Under the pieces are notes generated by a model. The model was given only the letters and a program-made list of their open reading frames with translations, was not told the DNA's origin and searched no databases. Made by a program: the position numbers and the translations under genes. A DNA stretch of 64,000 bases from DATBHW01 sp035307385 (GTDB lineage Bacteria; Chloroflexota; Ktedonobacteria; Ktedonobacterales; DATBGS01): NCBI GenBank assembly GCA_035307385.1, contig DATGID010000019.1, forward strand, positions 74,464-138,463, given 5' to 3'. Shown piece by piece: positions 1 to 9,116 of the stretch (position 1 is its first letter; each line of letters begins with the position of its first letter).

Positions 1-1031
1 ATCGGCTGCAAGAGCGTTCCTGTGACCAACTGGTCTGCTGAACGTTCAAATTGCAACGGAGCGGTGTAGAGGGAGTAGGTCATCTGCATATATTCATTTT
101 TTTGGTCAGTCCCGTTGAAGGCACCACTGTTCCCGGCGTCTATGAGAACGGTGTCCCCTGTGCTGTCCACAGGATTTGAATAAATAAAAGCTGGATTGTA
201 TATCTGTACCTGGATAGCCCCTGAGTTCGCAGGCACCACAATCTGATAATTATAGCCTGTGAAACCATTCGGCTGTACATCGGGGTTGGTGATGGGGCCA
301 TTGGGACAGCCAGAACATTGCCCATATTGCTGATGATTTGTCTGAAAATTTGACCCAAAACGCGAACTGTTATAGGCGCTTTGATTGCTAGAGTCAGGAT
401 ACTGCTGAGGGTTGGTTGGCCCTTCTTCCAGAGTGGGAGTATAGGCGTCACCTTGTTCTTTGAGATCAGAGGGGCCGTTAATCGAAGCCCAGAAAGACTG
501 AGGAGGGTTTGGTTGGGCCTCGTCGCCGAAATACGAGGCGCGCGAGCCAAGCTCAATAGGCGGCAGAAACTCCGCCAGCGCCGAGCGGCTGACCGTGACA
601 GTTGAGAGATTGGGGGAAACAAACGCCAGGAAATAGATATTGGTCTGGAGCGTCACGGTCACCTGTACTTCGTACTGGTTGGTGGCTACCGTGGTCACCT
701 GAGCGCCTATCTGCCCCGCCAGCGCGGGGCAATTGGTGATGCCGTTCTGCTTGAGCACCTCGCAGGCGCGCTTCTGGGCAGACTCCCCATCAGGCGAAAC
801 GGGCGGGCCGCTTTCCGAGAAATAGGTGGGCATATAGAGCGCGGCTGCCAAGGCCCCCGCTTCCGCCGCCCGCTCGGCCTGCGCCGCAAGAACGTAGAGG
901 CGCACAGAATCAACAACCAGCCCCAGCAGCGTGATGAGGAAAATGCTGAGAAAAGCCATAATAATCAGTGTTTGCCCTTTTTGGCCGCGATGCCGTCGGG
1001 CTGCCACCCAGGACTCGACAAGCCTCCTCAT
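1..1031 (-). CDS. Tad-type pilus assembly protein (TadE/TadG-like), 3' end outside window
   Basis: Translation from the ATG at 1031 gives MRRLVESWVAARRHRGQKGQ followed by a hydrophobic stretch (about residues 21-45) and an Ala/Glu-rich helix (AAQAERAAEAGALAAALYM). This is the usual arrangement of Tad-domain pseudopilin-like proteins: a short basic N-terminus, the G-Q-T-L motif, one membrane helix, and a large extracytoplasmic domain. The reading frame stays open to the left edge (about 343 codons), so the C-terminus is missing. A GGAGG lies 6 nt before the ATG, and a TTGCAT-N17-TATAAT promoter lies upstream. The extracytoplasmic part is rich in Asn, Pro and Tyr and may be an adhesin-like minor subunit. 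The family assignment rests on the N-terminus only. Confidence 0.75.
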   Translation of the reverse strand, partial: MRRLVESWVAARRHRGQKGQTLIIMAFLSIFLITLLGLVVDSVRLYVLAAQAERAAEAGALAAALYMPTYFSESGPPVSPDGESAQKRACEVLKQNGITNCPALAGQIGAQVTTVATNQYEVQVTVTLQTNIYFLAFVSPNLSTVTVSRSALAEFLPPIELGSRASYFGDEAQPNPPQSFWASINGPSDLKEQGDAYTPTLEEGPTNPQQYPDSSNQSAYNSSRFGSNFQTNHQQYGQCSGCPNGPITNPDVQPNGFTGYNYQIVVPANSGAIQVQIYNPAFIYSNPVDSTGDTVLIDAGNSGAFNGTDQKNEYMQMTYSLYTAPLQFERSADQLVTGTLLQP

Positions 1032-1170
1032 AGCCAACCTCCAATCCCACATCCTCTGATGGGGCAATGTTGATAAATATGCTGCTGATACCCTCTAGTC
1101 CACGTGACAAGAGCGCCCAATGCCCCCTTGCAAACGGCTGCCCGCTGTCGGCAGCCGGGCTGACGAGCCA

Positions 1171-1199
1171 ATTATAAGCATCAGGGTATACTAATGCAA
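1171..1199 (-). promoter_or_regulatory. sigma-70 promoter of the Tad-like gene
   Basis: On the minus strand, TTGCAT (1194-1199), a 17-nt spacer and TATAAT (1171-1176) form a near-consensus promoter. The start point would be near 1164, giving a leader of about 130 nt before the Tad-like gene. A plus-strand TATACT at 1187-1192 overlaps it and could serve comB, but has no good -35. Confidence 0.6.
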
Positions 1200-1258
1200 A
1201 GTTGCAAGAGATCGATAGGCCAGAATGGCTAGTCCCGCGACCAAAGGAGCATAAATAT

Positions 1259-2161
1259 ATGACCGCGCGCCGTGCGCCTGGAGAGCGTTCGCTGGTGGTG
1301 GATGTGCTGCTCACTCCTGCCGAGTTGGGCGGTGAAGTGCGGCTGGGGCCAGCCGACGTTGCCATTGTGATCGATGTAATTCGCGCGACCACCACACTGG
1401 CGACGCTCTTCGATGGCGGCTGTGAGCGTGTGCTGGTGGCCGGTGATATTCGGGAGGCGCGTGCCTTTGCCGCTGGGCAACCTGGCGCGTATCTGCTGGC
1501 AGGCGAGGTCGGCGGGCTGCGACCACCCGGCTTTGACTTTGGCAACTCGCCGGTTGAGTTGGCCGCTGCCGATGTGCGCGGACGCGAGGTCATCTTCAGC
1601 ACGACTAACGGCACGCGCGCCCTGCATGCCTGCGCCCAGGCAGGGGCGATTCTGGCCGGGTCACTGCGCAACGCCCAGGCCGTCAGCCGCGCCGCGCTGC
1701 GCCTGGCTCTGGCTGTTTCGCCTGCGGAACAACCCGCGCCGCCAGCAGATCAGCCGCGTCAACCACCCTCAGGCGAAACGGCCAGCGAGGCGCGCATCGA
1801 GCCGGAGCAGAACACTCCGCGCGTCGTAATCGTCTGTTCGGGGCGGCTGGGCCGTCCCGCCGTCGATGACACCCTCTGCGCTGGCGTCATGCTGGAGCAC
1901 CTGGAGCATCTGGCTCCAGCGTTAGGCTGCGCGCTGACGCTGCTGGATGGAGCGCAATTGGCGCGCAGCGTCGCAGCAGGTGCTTCTGCGCTCCTTGAGG
2001 TGCTGCGTGCCTCGGCTGCGGGGCAGGCGGTGGCGAAGGTGGGGCTGGAAGCTGATCTGGCCTTCTGCGCCGAGGTGGATGCCAGCGAAAGTGCCCCCCA
2101 GGTCGTGGGAACCAATGCAGCGGGCCTGCTCATCCTGGAGCGAGTAGAGCGCCCCTTATAG
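1259..2161 (+). CDS. comB: 2-phosphosulfolactate phosphatase family protein (ComB)
   Basis: A 300-residue protein with the ComB signatures: VIDVIRATTTL near the N-terminus, LAGEVGGLRPPGFDFGNSP, and FSTTNGTRAL. ComB removes phosphate from 2-phosphosulfolactate in coenzyme M-type sulfonate synthesis. In bacteria the family is widespread and its substrate is often unproven. I chose ATG 1259 because AAAGGAG sits 9 nt upstream; an upstream TTG at 1202 lacks a site. Between the two lobes (about residues 155-185) is a Pro/Gln/Glu-rich insert that looks like a low-complexity linker. The gene ends 22 nt from the convergent gene at 2183. No other coenzyme M genes are nearby, so the physiological role is open. 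Confidence 0.8.
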   Translation: MTARRAPGERSLVVDVLLTPAELGGEVRLGPADVAIVIDVIRATTTLATLFDGGCERVLVAGDIREARAFAAGQPGAYLLAGEVGGLRPPGFDFGNSPVELAAADVRGREVIFSTTNGTRALHACAQAGAILAGSLRNAQAVSRAALRLALAVSPAEQPAPPADQPRQPPSGETASEARIEPEQNTPRVVIVCSGRLGRPAVDDTLCAGVMLEHLEHLAPALGCALTLLDGAQLARSVAAGASALLEVLRASAAGQAVAKVGLEADLAFCAEVDASESAPQVVGTNAAGLLILERVERPL

Positions 2162-2182
2162 AGTGCGCCTCTGTTTCTGCGC

Positions 2183-2737
2183 TCAGGTGTTGTCGATGCC
2201 GGAAGCGCCGTGCTGCTCCAGAATGGCGCGCGCCCGCACGATGTCGTTGGCCGGGTCGCGCCCCACAAAGCGCAGGCCGATGGCAACTTGCTGGCGCAAG
2301 GTGTCAAGCTGCCGCTTCCATTTCCGCCACTCCAGCGACCCCACCCCAATGCCCATCACCGCGCCGATCAAGCTCAGGGTAAGCATCCAGGTCCAGACCG
2401 GCGCGATGTTGGGCGCGTTCAGAAACAGCGCGATCAACCAGCCCACCAGCGCGCCCGCCAGCCCACCGACCACAAACTCGGTGCAGATGATAATCCAGAT
2501 GGCAACGGCGCGGTCAGCAATCAATTCAGCGCGCGGCAACTTGATCTGTCCTTCCGGAGTGATCAGGTTGGAAGCATCGTCTTCCGGTTGCAGCAACAGC
2601 GCCTGGTCTGGGCCAAAGCCCGCGCTGCGCAGTTCGCCCAGCGCCTGGCGCGCCCGTATCTCGTCATTGAAGGTAACGATCATATCAAAGCGCCCTCTGG
2701 ATACACTCTCTGAGGCCTGCCTGATTGGATCGTTCAT
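2183..2737 (-). CDS. small membrane protein of unknown function
   Basis: A 184-residue protein with no family I recognise. Residues 1-65 are soluble and include a FNDEIRARQALGELRSAGF segment. This resembles the short alpha/beta module of stress-protein-type membrane proteins that begins by detecting helix-strand repeats. Two hydrophobic helices follow (about residues 70-95 and 102-125), then a charged cytoplasmic tail ending in DIVRARAILEQHGASG. ATG 2737 is supported by GGGGAG 8 nt upstream; an in-frame extension to 2905 has no such site. It lies between comB (convergent) and the cysteine desulfurase on the same strand, 85 nt downstream of the latter's stop, so it may be co-transcribed with it. 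Confidence 0.6.
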   Translation of the reverse strand: MNDPIRQASESVSRGRFDMIVTFNDEIRARQALGELRSAGFGPDQALLLQPEDDASNLITPEGQIKLPRAELIADRAVAIWIIICTEFVVGGLAGALVGWLIALFLNAPNIAPVWTWMLTLSLIGAVMGIGVGSLEWRKWKRQLDTLRQQVAIGLRFVGRDPANDIVRARAILEQHGASGIDNT

Positions 2738-2822
2738 AAGAGATGCTCCCCTACCTGACTGATGGCTGCTGTCGGCAGGGAAGATACTTGCAACTGGTGG
2801 GCCATGGGATGGGTCTGGCGAC

Positions 2823-3992
2823 TCAGCCCGCCACAGACAGCGGCGCAAGCGCCCGCAGCTTCTCGATGATGTCGGGCAGCGCTTCTGCGATGGTGTCGAC
2901 ATCATTCTGCGTGTTTTCTTTGCCCAGCGTCAGGCGCAGGCTGCCATGCGCCAGTTCAGTCGGAATGCCCATTGCCAGCAAAACATGCGACGGGTCCAGC
3001 GAGGCCGAAGTGCAGGCTGAGCCGCTGGAAGCGGCAATGCCCAGCATATCCAGATTCAGCAAGACCGACTCGCCCTCGATGCGCTCGAAGCAAAAGCTGG
3101 CGTTGTTGGGCAGGCGCTCGGTGGGATGGCCGGTGAGGTGCGCGCCCGGAATCGTCAGCAGCCGCTCGATCAACTGATCACGCAGGGCGCGCAGGTGCGC
3201 GTTGGTCGCTTCCAGATCAGCATAGGCCAGTCGCAAGGCTTCGCCCGCGCCGACGATGCCCGGCACATTCTCTGTGCCCGCGCGGCGGTTGCGCTCCTGC
3301 GAGCCGCCCTGCAATTGCGGCAGAATGCGCGTCCCCTGGCGTACATACAGGATGCCCACGCCCTTGGGGCCATAGAACTTGTGCGCTGAGAGCGAAAGCA
3401 TATCCACGCCCAGCCGGTTGACGTTCAGGTCCAGCGCGCCGCCCGCCTGCACTGCGTCGGTGTGGAAGGGCACGCGCCGCGCACGGCAAAGCTGGGCAAT
3501 CTCGCTGATGGGCTGAATCGTACCGACCTCGTTGTTGGCGTACATGATCGAGACCAGGATGGTCTTGTCAGTGATGGCCCGCTCCACATCGGCGGGGTCG
3601 ACGCGCCCGTACTGATCGACCGGCAGGTAGGTAACCTCGTAGCCGAACTTTTCCAGGTACTGGCAGGTGTGCAGGATGCCGTGATGCTCGATGGCCGAGG
3701 TGATGATGTGGTTGCCTTTTTTCTGGCTGGCCTGGGCCACGCCCTTGATCGCCAGATTATCGCTTTCGGAGCCGCAGCCGGTGAAGATCAATTCGGTGGG
3801 TCGGCAATCCAGGATGGCGGCAATCTTCTCGCGCGCTTCATCCAGCGCTTTGTGCGCGGCGCGGCCCAGCGCGTAGATGCTGCTGGCGTTGCCATAGGCT
3901 TGGGTGAAATAGGGCAGCATGGCCTCGACCACGCGCGGGTCAACCGGCGTCGTGGCGGCATGGTCCAGATAAATGATGCGGTCTGCGGACAT
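2823..3992 (-). CDS. iscS: cysteine desulfurase (IscS/NifS family)
   Basis: A PLP enzyme of 389 residues that removes sulfur from cysteine for Fe-S clusters and thiolated tRNA. Visible hallmarks are YLDHAATTPVDPRV at the start, TGCGSESDNLAIKG, the His in SAIEHHGIL (about 103), the PLP lysine K205 in SLSAHKFYGPKG, and the active-site cysteine C327 in SSGSACTSASLDPSHVL. The extended Cys loop and length fit group I (IscS/NifS) rather than SufS. No iscU or isc regulator adjoins it. A near-perfect promoter (TTGACA-N17-TATACT) precedes it. The Rrf2-family regulator in this window is 6 kb away and there is no sign that it controls this gene. Confidence 0.93.
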   Translation of the reverse strand: MSADRIIYLDHAATTPVDPRVVEAMLPYFTQAYGNASSIYALGRAAHKALDEAREKIAAILDCRPTELIFTGCGSESDNLAIKGVAQASQKKGNHIITSAIEHHGILHTCQYLEKFGYEVTYLPVDQYGRVDPADVERAITDKTILVSIMYANNEVGTIQPISEIAQLCRARRVPFHTDAVQAGGALDLNVNRLGVDMLSLSAHKFYGPKGVGILYVRQGTRILPQLQGGSQERNRRAGTENVPGIVGAGEALRLAYADLEATNAHLRALRDQLIERLLTIPGAHLTGHPTERLPNNASFCFERIEGESVLLNLDMLGIAASSGSACTSASLDPSHVLLAMGIPTELAHGSLRLTLGKENTQNDVDTIAEALPDIIEKLRALAPLSVAG

Positions 3993-4020
3993 GATCGGCG
4001 CTTCTTTCTCTCTGCTCCTA

Positions 4021-4060
4021 ATACTACAGAAAGTATAGCATGCGGCTTCGGGGCTGTCAA
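4021..4060 (-). promoter_or_regulatory. strong promoter of the cysteine desulfurase gene with an overlapping inverted repeat
   Basis: Reading leftwards: TTGACA (4055-4060), 17-nt spacer, TATACT (4032-4037). Around the start point is the inverted repeat ATACT-N6-AGTAT (4021-4036), which overlaps the -10 and could be an operator. Confidence 0.65.
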
Positions 4061-4235
4061 AACGAGCGCTGAAGCCGCCGACGCCTCATCTGTTCGGCCT
4101 GCGCAAGTTGCCTAGAAGATGATAAGGCGATGCTATTCGTCTGCGCGGGCTGCTCCGGCATACTTGCTTCAGAAGTGCAGATGCCCTGGGCGCTTTTATG
4201 AGACAGCGCCCGGCATACAGAAAGGAGCATTGTTC

Positions 4236-5066
4236 ATGGCGCATGTCCCCGTGGCAGAAACCCCCAAAACCGGGCAAACGGCCTCACTCAGCGGCATCGA
4301 GAGAATCCTGCTGCTGGTGCCCATGCTGGCCGGGCTGTTCTTTGGCCTGGCTCCGCTGCTGGAGGCGAAGCTGTTTGCCCAGGTGAACGGCTACGTTGGC
4401 GCTGACGACGAAATCTTTGTCTATTGGACGGCTGGCGCGGCCACCCTTGCCTATGGCATCGTCTTAGCCCTTGCTATCCGAGAGGGAAGCTGGACGCCCA
4501 CGCGCATGCCGGTCATCGCTGTGCTGGGCTTCAACGCCTGCTCGCTCTTTGCCTGCGAAGAAGAGATTCGGCTGGGGCGCGCGAACTCGCATGTCATCGT
4601 CTATCTCATTCTCGGCGCGTCGATTTTCCTGTGTGCGCTGACCATCTGGCTGCTCGCGCGCCATCGTGCCGCGTCGCGTGGCGAGCCGGATACGGCGCGC
4701 TGGGTAATGGTCTTCCTCGTGCTGGCGACCATCGCGGCCTTCGGCACGGGGCTGCTCGCGCTCTTCCTGCCGGAACAACTGCGGTCGGTCTTTGGGCTGA
4801 GCGTGCAGGATGTCTTTATCTATCGCCAGCTTGGCGCGGCCACCGTCGGCTATGGGGTGATGGGCATTTTTCAGGCGCGCTCGCATCGCTGGGCAGAACT
4901 GCGCCTGGGCAGCCTGATGGCCGCCATCTTCAACACGCTGGCCTTCATCATCGGCATTACAGCGCTGGCGCTGGGCAAGCCACCTCTTCTTCCGGCAATC
5001 CTGGTCGTGGCCCCATTCTTTCTGGCAGGTGGCAACATCGCCATCCTGGTGCGCAAAGGCAAATAA
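4236..5066 (+). CDS. multi-spanning membrane protein of unknown function
   Basis: A 276-residue protein with about eight hydrophobic helices and short loops. It has no recognised catalytic motif. A conserved-looking CEEEIRLGRAN loop follows helix 3. The last two helices run close together and the protein ends in VRKGK, suggesting a cytoplasmic C-terminus. The start is ATG 4236, which has AAAGGAG 9 nt upstream. It is the first of three consecutive membrane-protein genes on this strand (gap 41 nt, then 14 nt), probably one operon. Overall it resembles four-helix repeat proteins of the DUF4345/DoxX type duplicated in tandem, but I would not assign it. Confidence 0.65.
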   Translation: MAHVPVAETPKTGQTASLSGIERILLLVPMLAGLFFGLAPLLEAKLFAQVNGYVGADDEIFVYWTAGAATLAYGIVLALAIREGSWTPTRMPVIAVLGFNACSLFACEEEIRLGRANSHVIVYLILGASIFLCALTIWLLARHRAASRGEPDTARWVMVFLVLATIAAFGTGLLALFLPEQLRSVFGLSVQDVFIYRQLGAATVGYGVMGIFQARSHRWAELRLGSLMAAIFNTLAFIIGITALALGKPPLLPAILVVAPFFLAGGNIAILVRKGK

Positions 5067-5107
5067 GCTGATGGGGGAAATCCTATCGGCTAGAGAGGAG
5101 CTATTGA

Positions 5108-5845
5108 ATGAGCGGTCATTCATCCGTAACGGCAGAACCCGATACCAGACCTCAAGTGCAAAGAATGAATGAACAGTCATTCATCCGATTCGGTGGCGTG
5201 GCTGGCATTCTGCTGGCCGTCACGTCCTGGGCGTCGGTGGTCGAATACTTCGCGCTGGTGCCGAAGGCTCAGCAGTTGCCGGTCACTGATGTCAATGCCT
5301 ATCTGGTATCGCTGCACGCCGACCCCACCGGCACGCTGATCTTCAATGGGCTATACGCGCTGCTGGCCTTCTGGGCGCTCGTTGGCCTGATCGCCAGCTA
5401 TTATCGCCTCCGCGAGACGGCAGAAGCCTGGGCATTTTTTGCCACGCTGGTCGCGGCGGTGGCGTCGGTGGGCACGATTGCCAACGGCCTCTATCAACTG
5501 GCGAACCTGCGCTATCTCGGTTCGCTTGCCACATCGAACCCACCAGACGCGCTGGTGACGGCGTTGTATAACGCGCCCTTGCCCACCAATCCCGTAGGGA
5601 TAATGACGTTTGGCCTGACGGGTGTGTGGTTCCTGGTGGTGGCTGTGCTGATGCTGCGCGCCAATCTGCCCAAACTCCTGGCGGTCATTGGGTTTGTGGC
5701 TGTGGCCGATCTGTTCTTTGGCTTCATCGCATCGCTGGCCGGAAACGCGACCTTGCCGACCTACGCGGCGCTGATTGCGGGCGGCGTTGGCGGGCCAATC
5801 TTCTGGCTGTGGCATGGCATCTTGCTGCTGCGCCACAAAGCATAA
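5108..5845 (+). CDS. membrane protein, DUF4386-like, copy 1
   Basis: A 245-residue protein with six predicted membrane helices. The first begins at FGGVAGILLAVTSW after a 25-residue soluble N-terminus. It closely parallels the next gene: both start with an RFGGV/RFGGL motif, have a YYRLRETA or YQRLRETE segment after helix 2, and share an IMTFGLTG/LLTFGVTG motif before helix 4. They are therefore tandem paralogues. The layout resembles DUF4386 proteins of unknown role. GAGAGGAG precedes ATG 5108. No regulator or enzyme in the operon hints at a function. Confidence 0.65.
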   Translation: MSGHSSVTAEPDTRPQVQRMNEQSFIRFGGVAGILLAVTSWASVVEYFALVPKAQQLPVTDVNAYLVSLHADPTGTLIFNGLYALLAFWALVGLIASYYRLRETAEAWAFFATLVAAVASVGTIANGLYQLANLRYLGSLATSNPPDALVTALYNAPLPTNPVGIMTFGLTGVWFLVVAVLMLRANLPKLLAVIGFVAVADLFFGFIASLAGNATLPTYAALIAGGVGGPIFWLWHGILLLRHKA

Positions 5846-5859
5846 AAAAGAGGGGAAGT

Positions 5860-6498
5860 ATGAAAACGACAGCGTTTGAACGTTTTGGCGGCCTGTGCGC
5901 GTTCCTGGCAGGCATTGGTGGGCTGTGCTATTCGGTTTCGTTTGTCATCATCAGTAAGAGCGCGCCCGACGTGAGCAATGTGCTCAGCCCGTTGTTTTTG
6001 CTGGTTGGCGGGCTGCTCAGTTCTGCGGTGCTGCTGGCGCTGTATCAGCGTTTGCGCGAGACAGAGGCGACCTTCGCGCTCTGGGCGGCGCTGCTGGGCG
6101 TGCTGGCGGCGCTGGGGTCGGCGGCGCACGGCGGCTATGATCTGGGGAATGCCATCAATCCGCCCGCGCTGGGCGCTGACTTCCAGACGAATCTCAATAC
6201 GCTGCCCAGCCAGATCGACCCGCGCGGCCTGCTGACCTTTGGTGTGACGGGCATTGCGTTTCTGGTCTTCGCCTGGTTGATCGTGCGCGGCGGGCAATTG
6301 CCCCGGAGCCTGGGCTATCTGGGCTATGCCCTGGGCATCCTGCTGGTGATCGTCTATCTGGGGCGTTTGATTCTGCTTCAGCCCAGCAATCCATTCTTGC
6401 TGGGCGCGGCGGGGCTGACCGGCTTTTTGCTCGCGCCCATCTGGTATATCTGGCTGGGGTTGGTGCTCTGGCGCGGCCAGCCCGCGCAGAAGGCGTGA
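5860..6498 (+). CDS. membrane protein, DUF4386-like, copy 2
   Basis: A 212-residue, six-helix membrane protein, paralogous to the preceding gene (shared RFGGL start, LYQRLRETE after helix 2, LLTFGVTGIAFLV before helix 4). It lacks the soluble N-terminal extension of copy 1. ATG 5860 follows AGGGGAAG and sits 14 nt after the previous stop, so the two are almost certainly translated from one mRNA. It is followed by a 130-nt gap containing the promoter of the first kinase gene. Confidence 0.65.
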   Translation: MKTTAFERFGGLCAFLAGIGGLCYSVSFVIISKSAPDVSNVLSPLFLLVGGLLSSAVLLALYQRLRETEATFALWAALLGVLAALGSAAHGGYDLGNAINPPALGADFQTNLNTLPSQIDPRGLLTFGVTGIAFLVFAWLIVRGGQLPRSLGYLGYALGILLVIVYLGRLILLQPSNPFLLGAAGLTGFLLAPIWYIWLGLVLWRGQPAQKA

Positions 6499-6556
6499 CG
6501 GGCCGAACAGGCTGATTTGCTCATCGTGTCTGGCTGGCCTGATGGTACTACTTTTC

Positions 6557-6586
6557 TTGTTTCTGCGTTACTGAGCCATTTATACT
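6557..6586 (+). promoter_or_regulatory. likely promoter of the first Ser/Thr kinase gene
   Basis: TTGTTT (6557-6562), 18-nt spacer, TATACT (6581-6586). The spacing is one longer than ideal and the -35 matches 4 of 6. The leader to ATG 6630 would be about 37 nt. Confidence 0.4.
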
Positions 6587-6629
6587 GGAAATGATGTGCG
6601 AGGAACGCAGTGAACCAGAAAGAGGCACG

Positions 6630-8372
6630 ATGAGCAAACTTACACTTGCGACGCTCGGTCCCTATCAACTGCTCTCCCTCTTAGGTGTCGGCGGGATGGC
6701 CGAAATCTATCGCGCACACGACCCCCGCCTGGATCGAGAAGTAGCCATCAAGGTGCTGCCGCTTGATCTGGCCCGGCAGCCCGGCTTGCTAGAGCGTTTT
6801 CGCCGCGAGGCGCGCGTGGTTGCCCGGCTAGATCACCCCAATATCATGCCGATCTATGATTTTGGCGAAGAGGATGGCGTGCTGTATGTCGTGATGCCGC
6901 TGATCGAAGGTGGCACGCTGCGTGATCGCATTGCCAGGCACGGCGCGTGTCCGCTGCGCGAGGCCGCGCCGATTCTCTATCAGGTGGCGCTGGCGCTGTA
7001 CGAGGCGCATCAACACGGGCTGGTGCATCGTGACGTGAAGCCCGCCAATATCCTCATAGCGTCGGATGAGCGCGCGGTGCTGGCCGATTTTGGCATTGCC
7101 TGCGCGCTGGCCGAGCAACGCGAAAAGGGCATCACGCAGGCGGGTATGGGCATTGGCACAGCCGAGTATATGGCCCCGGAGCAGGCGTGTGGTGAGCCGG
7201 TCGATCATCGCGCCGATGTCTACGCGCTGGGCGTGGTGCTCTTTCAGGCGCTGACGGGGCGCGTGCCCTTTCATGCCACCGATGCGTTTTCGACGGCCTA
7301 TATGCAGGTGCATGAACCGCCGCCTGCACCGCGCAGCATCAATCCCACCATTCCAGAGTCCGTTGAGGAGGTTATTCTCCGGGCGCTGGCGAAAGACCCC
7401 GCTCAGCGCTTTCAAAGCGCCGCGGCCTTCGCGGTGGCGCTGGCCGATGCGGTGCCCTGGCTACATCTGTCCTTGATGCAGCAGACCCGCCGCGAGTCTG
7501 CGCCAGCGAGCGCGCCAGCATGGAACGCCTGGGGCGCGATGGTCAACGGCGAATCATTGACGGAGCCGCAGATGCGCAGGCCGGGCCAATTGGCAGGCAT
7601 GTTTGCCACACGCGCGCCATCAGGAAGCCAGCCACGTATGAAGGGGGATAAATTCTGGGTGGCGCTGTTCTCGCTGGTGCTGGCGGTGGTCGTGATTGGC
7701 GGAGCCTTTGCGGTGGCCGGTGGGCTGGCCGCGCTGCGCAACAAGGCCAACTCGGCGCCGTCGCCCACGACCTCGCCTTCGCAGCCAACCACCGTGCCCC
7801 CAACGGCGACGCCCACACCCGTCACGGCGTATTATCTGGCGCAGTTTTTTGTCTTGACGCAGGATGATTTGCACCAGGACGATCAACTGAGCCAGCAACT
7901 CAACATTTCTAACGACCAGTATCAGCAGTTTGAAGGGCCGGGAGGAACGCTCTATCTGAGCGGCGCGGCCACGCAGTTTGGCCGCGCGTTTGGCACCGCA
8001 GCCATCATCCGTAATCAAGACGGCGACCTGCGCTTTGTGGCGCTGGTAGATCGTTTTGATACGCTTCAGGATGCCCAGCAGTATTATCAAGAGCAGGTCG
8101 GTTTGCTCTCGCAGACGGCGATGGCAGCCGGAGGGCAGCAGGCGACGACGGGCCTGGGCCGCATCAAAGGCGATCAGGCGTCGTACCGGCTGATTCTGCT
8201 GGACAGCAATATCGTGGTGACCTTTGCTACGCCGCGCACCGACCAGCCGCAGGCGTTCCAGCCCTACTTTGCGCAGTTGGCGCTAACTATCGATCAGCGC
8301 GGCCACCGCTGCCAGTTCACCGCCGACCTCAAGCCGGTGGCTGGTTCCCCGGCGATGTGCGGTCAGGGCTAG
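6630..8372 (+). CDS. transmembrane Ser/Thr protein kinase with extracytoplasmic domain
   Basis: A Hanks-type kinase of 580 residues. Visible elements are the Gly-rich loop LGVGGMAEIY (18-27), ATP lysine K41 in REVAIK, catalytic HRDVKPAN (D135), DFG (153-155), and MAPE (181-184) for the activation segment end. A Pro/Ala-rich juxtamembrane region (285-340) is followed by one membrane helix (342-369), a Ser/Thr/Pro stalk (370-398), and an outside domain (400-580). There are no PASTA repeats. The outside domain starts at YYLAQFFVLTQDDL and is homologous to that of the kinase at 11319. ATG 6630 has AGAGG upstream. The kinase probably senses an envelope signal and phosphorylates cytoplasmic targets, which are not evident from the neighbourhood. 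Confidence 0.93.
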   Translation: MSKLTLATLGPYQLLSLLGVGGMAEIYRAHDPRLDREVAIKVLPLDLARQPGLLERFRREARVVARLDHPNIMPIYDFGEEDGVLYVVMPLIEGGTLRDRIARHGACPLREAAPILYQVALALYEAHQHGLVHRDVKPANILIASDERAVLADFGIACALAEQREKGITQAGMGIGTAEYMAPEQACGEPVDHRADVYALGVVLFQALTGRVPFHATDAFSTAYMQVHEPPPAPRSINPTIPESVEEVILRALAKDPAQRFQSAAAFAVALADAVPWLHLSLMQQTRRESAPASAPAWNAWGAMVNGESLTEPQMRRPGQLAGMFATRAPSGSQPRMKGDKFWVALFSLVLAVVVIGGAFAVAGGLAALRNKANSAPSPTTSPSQPTTVPPTATPTPVTAYYLAQFFVLTQDDLHQDDQLSQQLNISNDQYQQFEGPGGTLYLSGAATQFGRAFGTAAIIRNQDGDLRFVALVDRFDTLQDAQQYYQEQVGLLSQTAMAAGGQQATTGLGRIKGDQASYRLILLDSNIVVTFATPRTDQPQAFQPYFAQLALTIDQRGHRCQFTADLKPVAGSPAMCGQG

Positions 8373-8394
8373 CCGAGGCAGTTTACACGCTGGC

Positions 8395-9108
8395 TTACCT
8401 TTCTGGCGTTCGTCCTGCGACGGCGAAGCCAGGGGTGAGCCGCGCCAGCCCTTCGGTCAGCGTGAGCAGCACCTGATCGGTCATCTCTTCTGCTGAGGGC
8501 ATCTGTGTTTCCTGGCTCCAACGGGCGGCTGTTCCGAACACCGCCCAACTGATGACCGATGCCAGCGTTTCGGGCGTACCGCGCCGCCCTATGCCTGGCG
8601 CTGGCGTCTGCTTGAGCCACGTCAGCAGCAGGGTGTAGAGTTCCTGCTGCACGGCGCGTTCGAACATGGGGCCAAACTGGGTATCGGTTGGCGGGCAATG
8701 CTGATGGAACTGGCCCATGAAGTCGAAGACCGCCTGGATGAGCAGGCGCAGACTGCCAATCTCCCATGCGGGCGTTGGGGGCAGTTTGCTTGTGACGACC
8801 TTCTGAAACTCTTCGCGGATGAGTGAATCGAGCAGATCATATTTGTCTTCAAAGTGGGCGTAAAAGGTGGCGCGGTTGACGGTGGCGCGCTCGGCGATGT
8901 CCTGCACGGTGATTGCCAGGAAGCTCTTTTCCTGGAAGAGTTCAAGAAATGCCTGCTGTAAAAGCTGACGAGTGCGCTTGACGCGCGGGTCAACGCCTTT
9001 TTGCGGCGTGACGGTAAAAGTCCTCAAGGTTCCGCTCCCATCATTTTCCTGGTTTTGTTGTCTAAGCAACACAAGGGCTGCTTTGTGGGTTGCATGCCAC
9101 CCGGCCAT
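8395..9108 (-). CDS. TetR/AcrR family transcriptional regulator
   Basis: The DNA-binding domain is clear: RVKRTRQLLQQAFLELFQEK, then ITVQDIAERATVNRATFYAHF with the Tyr/Ala turn typical of TetR. The C-terminal ligand domain contains the MFERAVQQELYTLLLTWL helix. Two starts are plausible. ATG 9108 lies only about 2 nt after the predicted transcription start, so it would be leaderless. TTG 9027 has GGGAG 7 nt upstream and removes 27 residues that do not look like the family (residues ALVLLRQQNQENDGSG). It is divergent from a DoxX gene, the classic arrangement for a local repressor. Inverted repeats at 9056-9071 and 9130-9146 are candidate operators. Confidence 0.9.
   Translation of the reverse strand: MAGWHATHKAALVLLRQQNQENDGSGTLRTFTVTPQKGVDPRVKRTRQLLQQAFLELFQEKSFLAITVQDIAERATVNRATFYAHFEDKYDLLDSLIREEFQKVVTSKLPPTPAWEIGSLRLLIQAVFDFMGQFHQHCPPTDTQFGPMFERAVQQELYTLLLTWLKQTPAPGIGRRGTPETLASVISWAVFGTAARWSQETQMPSAEEMTDQVLLTLTEGLARLTPGFAVAGRTPER
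9056..9071. promoter_or_regulatory. inverted repeat, candidate TetR operator 1
   Basis: TGTTG-TCTAAG-CAACA: 5-bp arms with a partly symmetric centre. It lies in the leader of the TetR gene if TTG 9027 is the true start, and resembles the second repeat at 9130 (GTTG...CAAC half sites). Confidence 0.4.
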
Positions 9109-9116
9109 ACTGTAGC